From Desulfoscipio gibsoniae DSM 7213 (GTDB lineage Bacteria; Bacillota; Desulfotomaculia; Desulfotomaculales; Desulfallaceae): DNA of 64,000 nucleotides. The translations under genes and the position numbers were made by a program. The notes beneath the pieces are model-generated. The model searched no databases, was not told the origin of the DNA, and saw only the letters and a list, made by a program, of their open reading frames with translations. The stretch is from the NCBI RefSeq assembly GCF_000233715.2, contig NC_021184.1, forward strand, positions 4,708,001-4,772,000. The letters run 5' to 3'. Positions 53,704 to 62,097 of this stretch are shown here, in pieces. Positions within the stretch are counted from its first letter, which is position 1, and every line of letters begins with the position of its first letter.

Positions 53704-54227
53704 ACTGCTTCTCCTTTCCGCCGATACGTATTTATAATATCGTCGACATCCTCTACCTTAACCCTTCCATACACTTTGTCATCCACCATGACGACAGGGG
53801 CAAGGCCACAAGCGCCGATACAGCGGACATCCTTGATGGTAAATAGCCCATCCTCGGTGGTTTCATTCGACTCAATACCAAGCTTTTCTTTAAATTTTTC
53901 AGCGATTTTATCTGCTCCCCGAACAAAACAGGCCGTTCCCATGCAAATACTAATGGTATGTATCCCACTGGGCTTTGTAGTGAAGTAGGAATAAAAGCTT
54001 ACTACTCCATAAACCTCTGCACCGGGAATACCCAGCTTGCGTGCAACAAAAAGCTGCACATCTCTCGGAAGGTATCCAAAAATGTCCTGAGCTTTATGAA
54101 GGATTTCAATTAAAGCCCCTTTGGTAGTCTCCAGGCTGTTTATAAAAGATTCAAGTTCATCATATTTCTTCTTCGGGAATTCTCGTTCCAAAGGTTTGGT
54201 AACACCTATTTCCTGAGGTTGCGTCAT
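53694..54227 (-). CDS. hydC: NuoE-type hydrogenase subunit (HydC)
   Basis: 177 aa. Thioredoxin-like [2Fe-2S] protein with ligands CMGTACFVRGA and CIGACGLAPVV. It couples NAD(P)H oxidation by HydB to HydA. ATG 54227 follows GGTGGTGATTATC. First gene of the operon; divergent from the sigma-54 activator with about 220 bases between them. Confidence 0.93.
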   Translation of the reverse strand: MTQPQEIGVTKPLEREFPKKKYDELESFINSLETTKGALIEILHKAQDIFGYLPRDVQLFVARKLGIPGAEVYGVVSFYSYFTTKPSGIHTISICMGTACFVRGADKIAEKFKEKLGIESNETTEDGLFTIKDVRCIGACGLAPVVMVDDKVYGRVKVEDVDDIINTYRRKGEAVCR

Positions 54228-54450
54228 GATAATCACCACCTTTTCCAAAAATATAAATATGTTCTCCTATATAATTCCAAGAAAGTAAAATTTGATACAG
54301 GCCTTTTTTAAAACACATCTTTTTACATGATTCTATTCATTTGAGTTGCTTCATAAAAAAAACTCCATAATTTAATTATTGAAAAGGAAATATGATATTG
54401 TTGTCGAAAAATACAGTAAATTTTAATTAACACTTTGAGGAGTGCCCGAC

Positions 54451-55848
54451 TTGACAGAACAAAAAGATATTCAAATGTTAAAACAGAAATTGCTTAACAA
54501 CGGTGTCTTGGATGTGCTAATTGATAACCCCTATGAAGGCATTGTTGTTGTAGATAAGCAGGGATATATTAGATTAATAAACAATACCTATCTTGAGATG
54601 TTGGGATTAAATATAGAAGATGCTATGGGAAAACATATTGCAGATGTTACAAGTCATACGAAATTACCACAAGTTATAGAGTCGGGGAGAACAATTCTAT
54701 ATGACTTTTGGGAAGTAAACGGAAGAAAGTTTATTGTTTTAAGAATTCCAATAATTAATGACGATGGTGAAATTATTGGGGCAATCGGAAAATCCCTCTA
54801 TGCTGATATGACTTCGGGAAAGTTATTGGCAAAAAAACTCCGACAGTTAGAGAAAGAATTAGAATTCTATAAGGCGGAATTTAAAAAATTTCATAAGGCC
54901 AAGTACACTTTTGACAATATAATTGGAGAGAGTGAAAAAATAAAGGAGATAAAAAAATTAGCTTGTCAAATAGCTTCCTCAATATCGACTGTGCTTATTA
55001 CCGGTGAAAGTGGAACAGGTAAGGAACTGGTTGCTCAGGCTATTCATAATGCCAGTTTCCGAGCTGACAAACCTTTTGTTCGGGTTAATTGTGCGGCTGT
55101 ACCGGAGAATTTATTAGAGTCTGAGCTTTTCGGCTACGACGAAGGTGCTTTCACCGGAGCTAAAAAAGGAGGCAAACCCGGTAAATTTGAATTGGCTCAA
55201 GGTAGCACCATTTTCTTGGATGAAATAGGTGAAATGCCGTTAACAATGCAATCCAAGCTTTTAACTATTTTGCAAGAGCGTGAGCTAGAGAGACTTGGAA
55301 GTATTGGTTCGTTAGACCTTGATGTTCGAGTTATTGCTGCAACTAATAGGGATTTGGAAAAAATGATTAAGGATGGTACTTTCCGACAGGACCTTTATTA
55401 TCGTTTAAACGTAATTAATTTTAAAATGCCCTCGCTAAGAGAAAGGTTAGATGATATACCTTTACTGATAAGTTATTTAACAAAAAAACTCAATAAAAAA
55501 TTAAATTGTAATGTTCATGGTTTTACAGAAGATGCTGTTCAACTTCTTATGAAGTATCATTGGCCGGGAAATGTGAGGGAGTTGGAAAACAGTCTGGAAA
55601 GAGTTTTTGTTTTCGCAAATGAAAAGTTAATTACGCCTGAACAATTTCCTATGTTGTTAAAAATAGTTGACGTCAGTCCCGCACTTTATGAGCCAAAGAC
55701 ATTGACTGAAGCTGTGAGTCAGACAGAAATAAACATGATTACCAGTGTTTTAAAACAGGTAAATGGTAACCGGAGAAAAGCAGCTCGCATACTGGATTTA
55801 CATCCATCGGTTCTTTATAGAAAAATAAAAAAATACAATATTAAATAA
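54451..55848 (+). CDS. Sigma-54-dependent activator, PAS-AAA-Fis
   Basis: 465 aa. N-terminal PAS domain ([20 protein letters not shown]), coiled-coil linker, AAA+ domain with Walker A GESGTGKE, sigma-54 contact loop GAFTGA and Walker [11 protein letters not shown], and a C-terminal Fis-type HTH ([19 protein letters not shown]). It opens promoters held by RNA polymerase-sigma-54. TTG 54451 is 8 bases after GAGGAG; GTG 54442 overlaps that site. Its likely target is the acyl-CoA operon downstream, which has a -24/-12 promoter. Confidence 0.93.
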   Translation: MTEQKDIQMLKQKLLNNGVLDVLIDNPYEGIVVVDKQGYIRLINNTYLEMLGLNIEDAMGKHIADVTSHTKLPQVIESGRTILYDFWEVNGRKFIVLRIPIINDDGEIIGAIGKSLYADMTSGKLLAKKLRQLEKELEFYKAEFKKFHKAKYTFDNIIGESEKIKEIKKLACQIASSISTVLITGESGTGKELVAQAIHNASFRADKPFVRVNCAAVPENLLESELFGYDEGAFTGAKKGGKPGKFELAQGSTIFLDEIGEMPLTMQSKLLTILQERELERLGSIGSLDLDVRVIAATNRDLEKMIKDGTFRQDLYYRLNVINFKMPSLRERLDDIPLLISYLTKKLNKKLNCNVHGFTEDAVQLLMKYHWPGNVRELENSLERVFVFANEKLITPEQFPMLLKIVDVSPALYEPKTLTEAVSQTEINMITSVLKQVNGNRRKAARILDLHPSVLYRKIKKYNIK

Positions 55849-55850
55849 AA

Positions 55851-55880
55851 AATCACTCCAATTGGAGTGATTTTTTTATT
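55851..55880 (+). terminator. Terminator after the sigma-54 activator
   Basis: Perfect palindrome AATCACTCCAATTGGAGTGATT followed by TTTTT, 2 bases after the stop codon. Confidence 0.92.
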
Positions 55881-55892
55881 TAATCTCAGGTA

Positions 55893-55905
55893 TCGCAAAT
55901 TGCGA
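55893..55905. promoter_or_regulatory. Candidate upstream activator site
   Basis: TCGCAAATTGCGA is a perfect 13-base dyad about 190 bases upstream of the -24/-12 promoter, the usual distance for a sigma-54 enhancer. Looser TGCAAT/TTGCAA motifs follow at 55949 and 55969. Binding by the adjacent activator is inferred. Confidence 0.5.
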
Positions 55906-56090
55906 ATATTGATGCAAAAAGAGAAAGGTTATTTAGTTTAGAGATTCTGCAATTTGTCATATTATGGGTTGCAAAAATGAGATTATTTTTATAATAATGC
56001 AATATTTCTAAGTTATATAAAATTTTAATTATATTCTTAATACTTTCTGATACTTTAAATATCTCATTATTTTACAACAACCTGTTTTTG

Positions 56091-56106
56091 TGGCATGGTT
56101 TGTGCT
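56091..56106 (+). promoter_or_regulatory. Sigma-54 (-24/-12) promoter
   Basis: TGGCATGGTTTGTGCT matches the TGGCACG-N4-TTGCW consensus at all but two positions, with GG and GC 10 bases apart. It lies 38 bases before the hbd start, next to a gene for a sigma-54 activator. Confidence 0.8.
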
Positions 56107-56143
56107 CAATTGATAACTATAGTTATTAGAGGAGGAAGTATAT

Positions 56144-56998
56144 ATGAATATTGCAAAAATAGCAGTTCTTGGTAGTGGGACTATGGGTTCCGGTATTGCA
56201 CAAGTAGCAGCTCAATCAGGGTATGAAATTGTTCTTATTGATGTAGAAAAGAGTTTAGTGGACCGGGCTATAACCGGAATTGGTAAGGCTCTCCAGAAAG
56301 CCGTTGATAAGGGTAAAATGACGGCTGAAGATAAAGAGCAAGTATTAGCTCGTATGAAGGGCAGTATTACTTATGATGATTGTAAAGAAGTGGATTTAGT
56401 AATTGAGGCTATTATTGAGAATATGGACATTAAAAAAGATGTTTATAAGAAACTGGATGAATTATGCCCTGTACATACAATTTTAGCCAGTAACACTTCA
56501 TCACTTTCAATTACTGAAATGGCGGCTGCAACCAAAAGAGCGGATAAAATTGTTGGTATGCACTTCTTCAATCCCGCCCAGGTAATGAAGTTGGTAGAAG
56601 TTATTCCAGGTTTGGATACCTCTCAGGAAACGTTAACTGTTGTTACCGAGTTATCAAAAAAAATGGGTAAAGTGCCGGTTAACGCCAAGGAATCCCCTGG
56701 ATTTATTGTTAACCGCATCTTGGTTCCGATGATTAATGAGGCTGTTATTGCCCTCGGTGAAGGGATAGGTACCAAAGAGGAAATAGATACTGCCATGAAA
56801 TTGGGAGCAGGCATGCCTATGGGGCCGTTAGCACTGGCTGATTTGGTCGGTATAGATGTTGTATTGGCAGTTGCCGAGGTATTTCATAAGGAGTTTGCCG
56901 ACAGTAAATATCGTCCCGCACTACTTTTAAAACAGATGGTTCGGGCCGGGCATTTGGGGCTGAAAACCGGGCGTGGATTTTACAATTATAAGAAGTAA
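56144..56998 (+). CDS. hbd: 3-hydroxyacyl-CoA (3-hydroxybutyryl-CoA) dehydrogenase
   Basis: 284 aa. NAD-binding GSGTMGSGIAQ at residues 9-19, catalytic His in MHFFNPAQ, and C-terminal dimerisation domain ending in GRGFYNYKK. It interconverts acetoacetyl-CoA and 3-hydroxybutyryl-CoA. AGGAGG lies before ATG 56144. First gene of the sigma-54-driven operon. Confidence 0.95.
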   Translation: MNIAKIAVLGSGTMGSGIAQVAAQSGYEIVLIDVEKSLVDRAITGIGKALQKAVDKGKMTAEDKEQVLARMKGSITYDDCKEVDLVIEAIIENMDIKKDVYKKLDELCPVHTILASNTSSLSITEMAAATKRADKIVGMHFFNPAQVMKLVEVIPGLDTSQETLTVVTELSKKMGKVPVNAKESPGFIVNRILVPMINEAVIALGEGIGTKEEIDTAMKLGAGMPMGPLALADLVGIDVVLAVAEVFHKEFADSKYRPALLLKQMVRAGHLGLKTGRGFYNYKK

Positions 56999-57014
56999 GG
57001 TAGGTGAAGAATGA

Positions 57015-57190
57015 ATGGATTACAAAAATCTGCTTTACAGTAAAGAAGGAAACATTGCCGTAATTCAGCTGAACAGGCCCAAGGTGATGAATACTTTAAA
57101 TCTGGAGCTTGTAACCGAGCTGTATAAGCTTCTTGATGAGGTGGCTCTGGACAAGGAAGTGTAAAGAAAGCAATTAATTGTGGTTTAGCA
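57015..57190 (+). pseudogene. Crotonase (enoyl-CoA hydratase) remnant
   Basis: ATG 57015 starts a good crotonase N-terminus (NIAVIQLNRPKVMNTLNLEL) that stops at TAA 57162 after 49 codons. In the next frame the following bases read VKKAINCGLA and stop, which resembles a later crotonase segment near residue 200. The gene has thus lost its middle and its end, including the oxyanion hole and catalytic Glu. It sits where an enoyl-CoA hydratase would be expected, between hbd and thl. Confidence 0.75.
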
Positions 57191-57208
57191 TAAGAAGGGG
57201 GTATTTTG

Positions 57209-58414
57209 ATGGAAATTAAAGATGTGGTTATAGTAAGTGCTTGTCGAACCGCTATTGCAAAATTTTTAGGTGGTTTAAAAGATGTATCTGCAAGAGAACT
57301 GGCTATCGCTGTCGGTAAAGAAGCTATCGCAAGGGCCGGAATTTCTGCAGATATGGTTGATGAAATTTGTATGGGACAGTGTTTTCCCGGTATGCAGGGT
57401 TCCTTACCGGCACGGCAGGTTGGAATGAGAATCGGGCTTCCTCACAGAAGCGGTGCTGTTACTGTTAACCAGAACTGTGCTTCAGGTATGCGGGCGCTGG
57501 AGGTTGCTTGTCATAATATTATGTTGGGTAAAACTGAAATTGGCCTGGCAGTGGGTGTTGAAAGTATGACAAATGCTCCCTATTTGATTCCCAAGGCTCG
57601 TATGGGTTACAGAATGAATGCAGGAACCATCGAAGACAGTATGATTCATGATGGATTGTTTGATGAACTGGTTCCCGGTCATATGGGAGTAACTGCTGAA
57701 AATATTGCGGAAAAGTATGGTATTACCCGTGAGGAATGCGATGAACTGGCACTTATAAGCCATACACGGGTTACAAAAGCAGTTGATGAGGGTATATTCA
57801 TGCGGGAGATTGTACCGGTAGAAATTACATCCAAAAAAGGTGTTAAGATATTTGATACTGATGAGCATTTTATAAGAGGTGCCAATCTTGAAGCAATGAG
57901 CAAACTGCCGCCTGCATTTAAAAAGGGTGGTGTTGTTACTGCTGCCAATGCTTCCGGTATTAATGACGCAGCAGCCGCTGTAGTTATCATGTCCAAGGAT
58001 AAAGCAGCTGAATTGGGAATCAAGCCCTTAATGAAACTGGTCAATATCTGTTGTGAGGGTGTGGATCCCAAGGTAATGGGACTTGGTCCGGCTGTTGCTA
58101 TTCCTAAATGTCTTAAGCAGGCCAACATGAAATTTGAGGATGTGGAATACTGGGAAATTAACGAGGCCTTTGCTGCCCAGTGGCTGGGAGTAGGTAGAAT
58201 ACTTAAAGAGGACTTTGATATGGATTTGAGTTTGGATAAAGTGAATCATAACGGTTCCGGAATCGGTCTTGGCCATCCGGTTGGATGTACCGCTCTTCGG
58301 ATCATAGTATCCCTGTATTATGAATTAGAAAGATTAAATTTGACTGTGGGTGGAGCTTCCTTATGTGTTGGTGGTGGACCGGCTATGGCTTCACTGTGGA
58401 CCAGAGATATATAA
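57209..58414 (+). CDS. thl: Acetyl-CoA C-acetyltransferase (thiolase)
   Basis: 401 aa. Active-site Cys in NQNCASGM, His in NEAFAAQ/GHPVGCTALR region and second Cys in GHPVGC, with GGGPAMAS at the end. It condenses or cleaves acetoacetyl-CoA. ATG 57209 has AAGGGGG upstream. Confidence 0.95.
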   Translation: MEIKDVVIVSACRTAIAKFLGGLKDVSARELAIAVGKEAIARAGISADMVDEICMGQCFPGMQGSLPARQVGMRIGLPHRSGAVTVNQNCASGMRALEVACHNIMLGKTEIGLAVGVESMTNAPYLIPKARMGYRMNAGTIEDSMIHDGLFDELVPGHMGVTAENIAEKYGITREECDELALISHTRVTKAVDEGIFMREIVPVEITSKKGVKIFDTDEHFIRGANLEAMSKLPPAFKKGGVVTAANASGINDAAAAVVIMSKDKAAELGIKPLMKLVNICCEGVDPKVMGLGPAVAIPKCLKQANMKFEDVEYWEINEAFAAQWLGVGRILKEDFDMDLSLDKVNHNGSGIGLGHPVGCTALRIIVSLYYELERLNLTVGGASLCVGGGPAMASLWTRDI

Positions 58415-58467
58415 ATTTGAAAAATTGCATCTATTCTAATGATAACATTTTTTAAGGGGGAACAATA

Positions 58468-59604
58468 ATGGATTTCTTACTAACTGAAGAACAAGAAACT
58501 ATGAGACGCATGGCCCGTAAATTTGCGGAGCAGGAAATTATGCCGGTAGCTCAAGAGTATGACGAAAAAAATCAGTTTCCTTATGACTTAATTCCCAAAT
58601 TGCATGAAACCGGGCTTTTAACCGTTGGGGTTCCTGAAGAGTACGACGGACCCGGCTTGGACACAGTTGGACAGGCAGTAGTTATGGAAGAGCTGTCCAG
58701 GGGTTGTGCCGGTGTAGCTACAACTGTTGCAGCATCTTGTCTGTTGGCAGCTGACCCGGTAGTGATTGCCGGAAATCACAAGCAAAAAGAACGTTTCTTT
58801 AATGTACTCAATGAAGGAAAATTGGCTGCTTTTTGTCTTACCGAACCCGGTGCCGGGTCCGATGTTGCTGCTTTAAAAACCACAGCTAAACTTGAAGGCG
58901 ACGAGTATGTAATTAACGGTTCCAAATGCTTTATAACTAACGGTGGCGTAGCTGATATCTTTACTGTTTGTGCTTCGGTGGACCGGAGTAAAGGTCATAA
59001 GGGTTTATGCTTTTTCATCGTTGAAAAAGATCGCCCCGGTGTATCTGTTGGTAAGAAGGAAAATAAACTGGGTATTCGCTCTTCCAGTACCACTGATGTA
59101 ATTTTTGAAGATGTACGTATTCCGAAGGAAAACCTGCTGGGTAAAGAGGGCGACGGTTTTAAAATTGCCATGAAAGCACTCGATATGTCTCGTCCCATGG
59201 TTGCCGCCCTGGCCGTAGGTGTGGCCCAAGCAGCTTTTGAATATGCTTCAAACTATGCCAAGGAGAGAGTAGCGTTTGGAAAACCAATAGCAGCTCTACA
59301 GGGTATCCAGTTTATGCTGGCAGAAATGGCGATGGAAATTGAAGCAGCCCGCCTGTTAATATACAAAGCTTGTTGGTTAAGAGATGCCGGTATGCCTTAT
59401 AGCGCTGCTTCCTCACTTGCTAAAGGTTATGCCGGTGATATGGCCATGAAAGTTACCACGGATGCTGTACAGATTCTGGGCGGTTATGGGTACATTAAAG
59501 AATATCCGGTAGAAAAATACATGCGTGACGCTAAGATAATGCAGATTTATGAAGGTACCAGCCAGGTGCAAAGGGTAGTTATAGCAGCTAATGTATTGAA
59601 ATAG
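58468..59604 (+). CDS. Acyl-CoA dehydrogenase (butyryl-CoA dehydrogenase type)
   Basis: 378 aa FAD enzyme. CLTEPGAGSD and KCFITNGG are family signatures; the catalytic Glu is in IYEGTSQVQR near residue 364, as in short-chain enzymes. No etfAB genes are adjacent, so its electron acceptor is encoded elsewhere. AAGGGGG precedes the ATG. Confidence 0.94.
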   Translation: MDFLLTEEQETMRRMARKFAEQEIMPVAQEYDEKNQFPYDLIPKLHETGLLTVGVPEEYDGPGLDTVGQAVVMEELSRGCAGVATTVAASCLLAADPVVIAGNHKQKERFFNVLNEGKLAAFCLTEPGAGSDVAALKTTAKLEGDEYVINGSKCFITNGGVADIFTVCASVDRSKGHKGLCFFIVEKDRPGVSVGKKENKLGIRSSSTTDVIFEDVRIPKENLLGKEGDGFKIAMKALDMSRPMVAALAVGVAQAAFEYASNYAKERVAFGKPIAALQGIQFMLAEMAMEIEAARLLIYKACWLRDAGMPYSAASSLAKGYAGDMAMKVTTDAVQILGGYGYIKEYPVEKYMRDAKIMQIYEGTSQVQRVVIAANVLK

Positions 59605-59687
59605 TTAAAGTTATACACTAAATATCATGGCTGGCATATTGTCGGCCATGACACAACTAAATTGTTTTCCTAAAGGTGGGAATAGTA

Positions 59688-61034
59688 GTGGTATCCTTTA
59701 CCGAAATATATAAAAGTAAACTTGTTTCATCCCGGGAAGCAGTTAGTGTTATCAAGTCCGGCGATTGGGTAGATTACAATTCATTTAATGGGAGACCCAT
59801 TAGTTTGGACAAAGCTTTGGCGCAAAGAAAAGAAGAGTTAAGGGATGTGAAGATACGTGCTACCTGTACAACTTACGGAATGCCCGAGGTTGTCAAGGTG
59901 GATCCGGAAGCACAACACTTTACTTATAATAACTGGCATTTCGGTGCTCTGGATCGAAAACTGCAGGACCATGGTGTATGCTGGTTTATACCTGTTCTGT
60001 ATAGGGAAGTACCGGCTTATTATGAAATATACCTCCCGGTTGATGTGGCTATGCTGCAGGTAGCACCGATGGATGAACACGGGTTTTTTAACTTTGGGAT
60101 CCAGGTATCTCATGCCCGGGCCATTGTAGATAAGGCTAAGATTGTTATTGTGGAAGTAAATGAAAATATGCCCCGGGCTCTGGGTGGGTATAATGAAGCT
60201 ATTCACATTTCTGAGGTTAATTATATAGTAGAAGGCGATAATCCTCCTATGCCGCAAATTCCCTCGCCTGCCGCTACTGAAGAGGACCGGAAAATAGCTT
60301 CGTATGTAATGGAAGAAATAGAGGATGGGGCTTGCATTCAGTTGGGTATCGGTGCTATGCCCAATGTAGTTGGTAAAATGCTGGCCGAATCAGACTTGAA
60401 AGACTTGGGTGCACATACAGAAATGTTGGTAGATGCATATGTGGATATGTATGAGGCAGGTGTGTTAACCGGGCGGAATAAAAATATCGACCCTTATAAA
60501 ATAGTATATACTTTTGCCTTGGGTACACAGAAATTATATGACTTTATTAATAATAATTCCAGGTGTGCTACTTACTCGGTAGATTATACTAATCATCCCA
60601 ATATAATTGCCAAGAATGATAAAGTAATGTCTATTAATAACGCTGTAGAAGTAGATTTATTTGGTCAAGTTAATGCAGAAACATCAGGTATCAGGCAGAT
60701 TAGTGGTACAGGCGGGCAGCTTGATTTTGTAACCGGTGCCTTTGATTCCAGAGGGGGGAAGAGTTTTATCGCCCTTACCTCTACCTATAAAGATGAAAAT
60801 GGTAAAAAGTATTCTCGAATTAAACCTCTTTTAACTACAGGCTCTATTGTTACTGATCCAAGAACATCAGTTGAATATATGGTTACTGAATACGGTAAAG
60901 CTATTCTAAAAGCCAAATCCACCTGGGAACGGGCCGAAGCGCTAATTAATATAGCGCATCCGGATTTTCGGGATGAATTAATTAAGCAGGCGGGGGAAAT
61001 GAAGATTTGGCGTAGAAGCAACAAAATTAGTTAA
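59688..61034 (+). CDS. Acetyl-CoA hydrolase/CoA-transferase family (4-hydroxybutyrate/butyrate:acetyl-CoA type)
   Basis: 448 aa. [11 protein letters not shown]-terminus, [26 protein letters not shown] with the likely catalytic Glu, and [13 protein letters not shown]. It swaps CoA between acyl-CoA and acetate. GTG 59688 lies 9 bases after AAAGGTGG. Last gene of the operon. Confidence 0.92.
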   Translation: MVSFTEIYKSKLVSSREAVSVIKSGDWVDYNSFNGRPISLDKALAQRKEELRDVKIRATCTTYGMPEVVKVDPEAQHFTYNNWHFGALDRKLQDHGVCWFIPVLYREVPAYYEIYLPVDVAMLQVAPMDEHGFFNFGIQVSHARAIVDKAKIVIVEVNENMPRALGGYNEAIHISEVNYIVEGDNPPMPQIPSPAATEEDRKIASYVMEEIEDGACIQLGIGAMPNVVGKMLAESDLKDLGAHTEMLVDAYVDMYEAGVLTGRNKNIDPYKIVYTFALGTQKLYDFINNNSRCATYSVDYTNHPNIIAKNDKVMSINNAVEVDLFGQVNAETSGIRQISGTGGQLDFVTGAFDSRGGKSFIALTSTYKDENGKKYSRIKPLLTTGSIVTDPRTSVEYMVTEYGKAILKAKSTWERAEALINIAHPDFRDELIKQAGEMKIWRRSNKIS

Positions 61035-61216
61035 AAAGGTTGTAGTAGGTGCTGAACAAAAAGGAGATTTCAAGGAAATTGAGTGAGTGAATCAGTAAAC
61101 GTATTCTGAAGTTAATAATAAAGGGCTATGTAAGTAGGGTGGGGGCATTAAATTACTAACAAGTCTTTGCAAATTATTTATCAACAGGTTACATGACAGA
61201 TACTACGAAAATATTA
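61035..61216. other. Gap before the operon terminator
   Basis: About 180 bases, AT-rich, no coding sequence recognised. Confidence 0.35.
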
Positions 61217-61260
61217 AAAAAAGCTGCCTAAAGTCTTATGAACTTCTAGGTAGCTTTTTC
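61217..61260 (+). terminator. Terminator of the acyl-CoA operon
   Basis: AAAGCTGCCTA pairs with TAGGTAGCTTT (one wobble) across a 16-base loop, then TTTC. It ends the plus-strand operon. Confidence 0.85.
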
Positions 61261-61290
61261 GCCGTTACTTATGGTACGGTTCACCGTATA

Positions 61291-61530
61291 CTACCTAACA
61301 GCTAATTTTACTAGCTTCTTTAAAACAATCTCCTGTCGTTGTGGATTTGGACATAATCGGGCGCCAGCCGCAGTGCTTTGTCGTAAGCTGCTATCGCCTA
61401 CCAATAGCAAGGAGCTAGCCGCAGCACCTCGTCGAAGGTCTTTATCGCCAGTTGGTAGCTCTCTGCTGCCTCCCCGCCGCGACAGCTCTACATACAGTTT
61501 GCCCAGATTATCCAGGACAAGGCCTCTCAT
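61291..61530 (-). pseudogene. Decayed TPR-protein fragment
   Basis: The minus strand encodes pieces of tetratricopeptide repeats in more than one frame: NLGKLYVELSRRG, then SYQLAIKTFDEVLRLAP in a shifted frame, a stop, then AIAAYDKALRLAPDYVQIHN. There are no start or intact repeats. A frameshifted, truncated TPR gene. Confidence 0.65.
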
Positions 61531-62097
61531 GTTGTAGTAAAACGAATTATTTTGGTCAGTCTGCAGTTCAAATTAACAATAAAACAAGTAAAGGAGATCA
61601 TCCAATCCCCGCTGTGTCTGGGTTTTTGCGTAAAATAGTTGATTAACTAGCTATTGATGCAGGGTATTTTCTAGCTAATAACGAATTTGCAGTCTATGGT
61701 GAAGGCTCTGATATTATTCCAGAATCACTTCAATCATTACCACTTTACATTCGAAATGGATATCATACATTGAGAAAAATTTCTTAGTTTCGATTTGCTT
61801 TTAGACAAAGAGTATGTGCACATTCTCTTGAACAGGTTTTTCCATTACCGAAATAGAGTTGGCAAGTAATACTGATAGGGCAAGCTGGGTTCGTCGAACG
61901 AAGAATATGGTTTTCAGGAGAATACGACATGAATTTATATCCATTTTTAAATTATGCTAGAACGGTTATAAATGAGAGCAATGTGGTTTTATAAAATTAA
62001 GCTATTTGTAAATGCCAGCTAATTTTATGCAGGAAAGCTGGTGTAAATAAGCGAATAACACAAGGTTTAGTAAACAGGCTTTTTCGGAGGAAAAGTA
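61531..62097. other. Interval of coding-like fragments before the methylase gene
   Basis: Open stretch 61647-61787 (+) reads LAIDAGYFLANNEFAVYGEG and on to TAG, protein-like but with no start codon. Near 61870-61990, RASWVRRTKNMVFRRIRHEF is another open fragment. Neither family is recognised. This looks like a scar region at the edge of an inserted segment. Confidence 0.4.
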
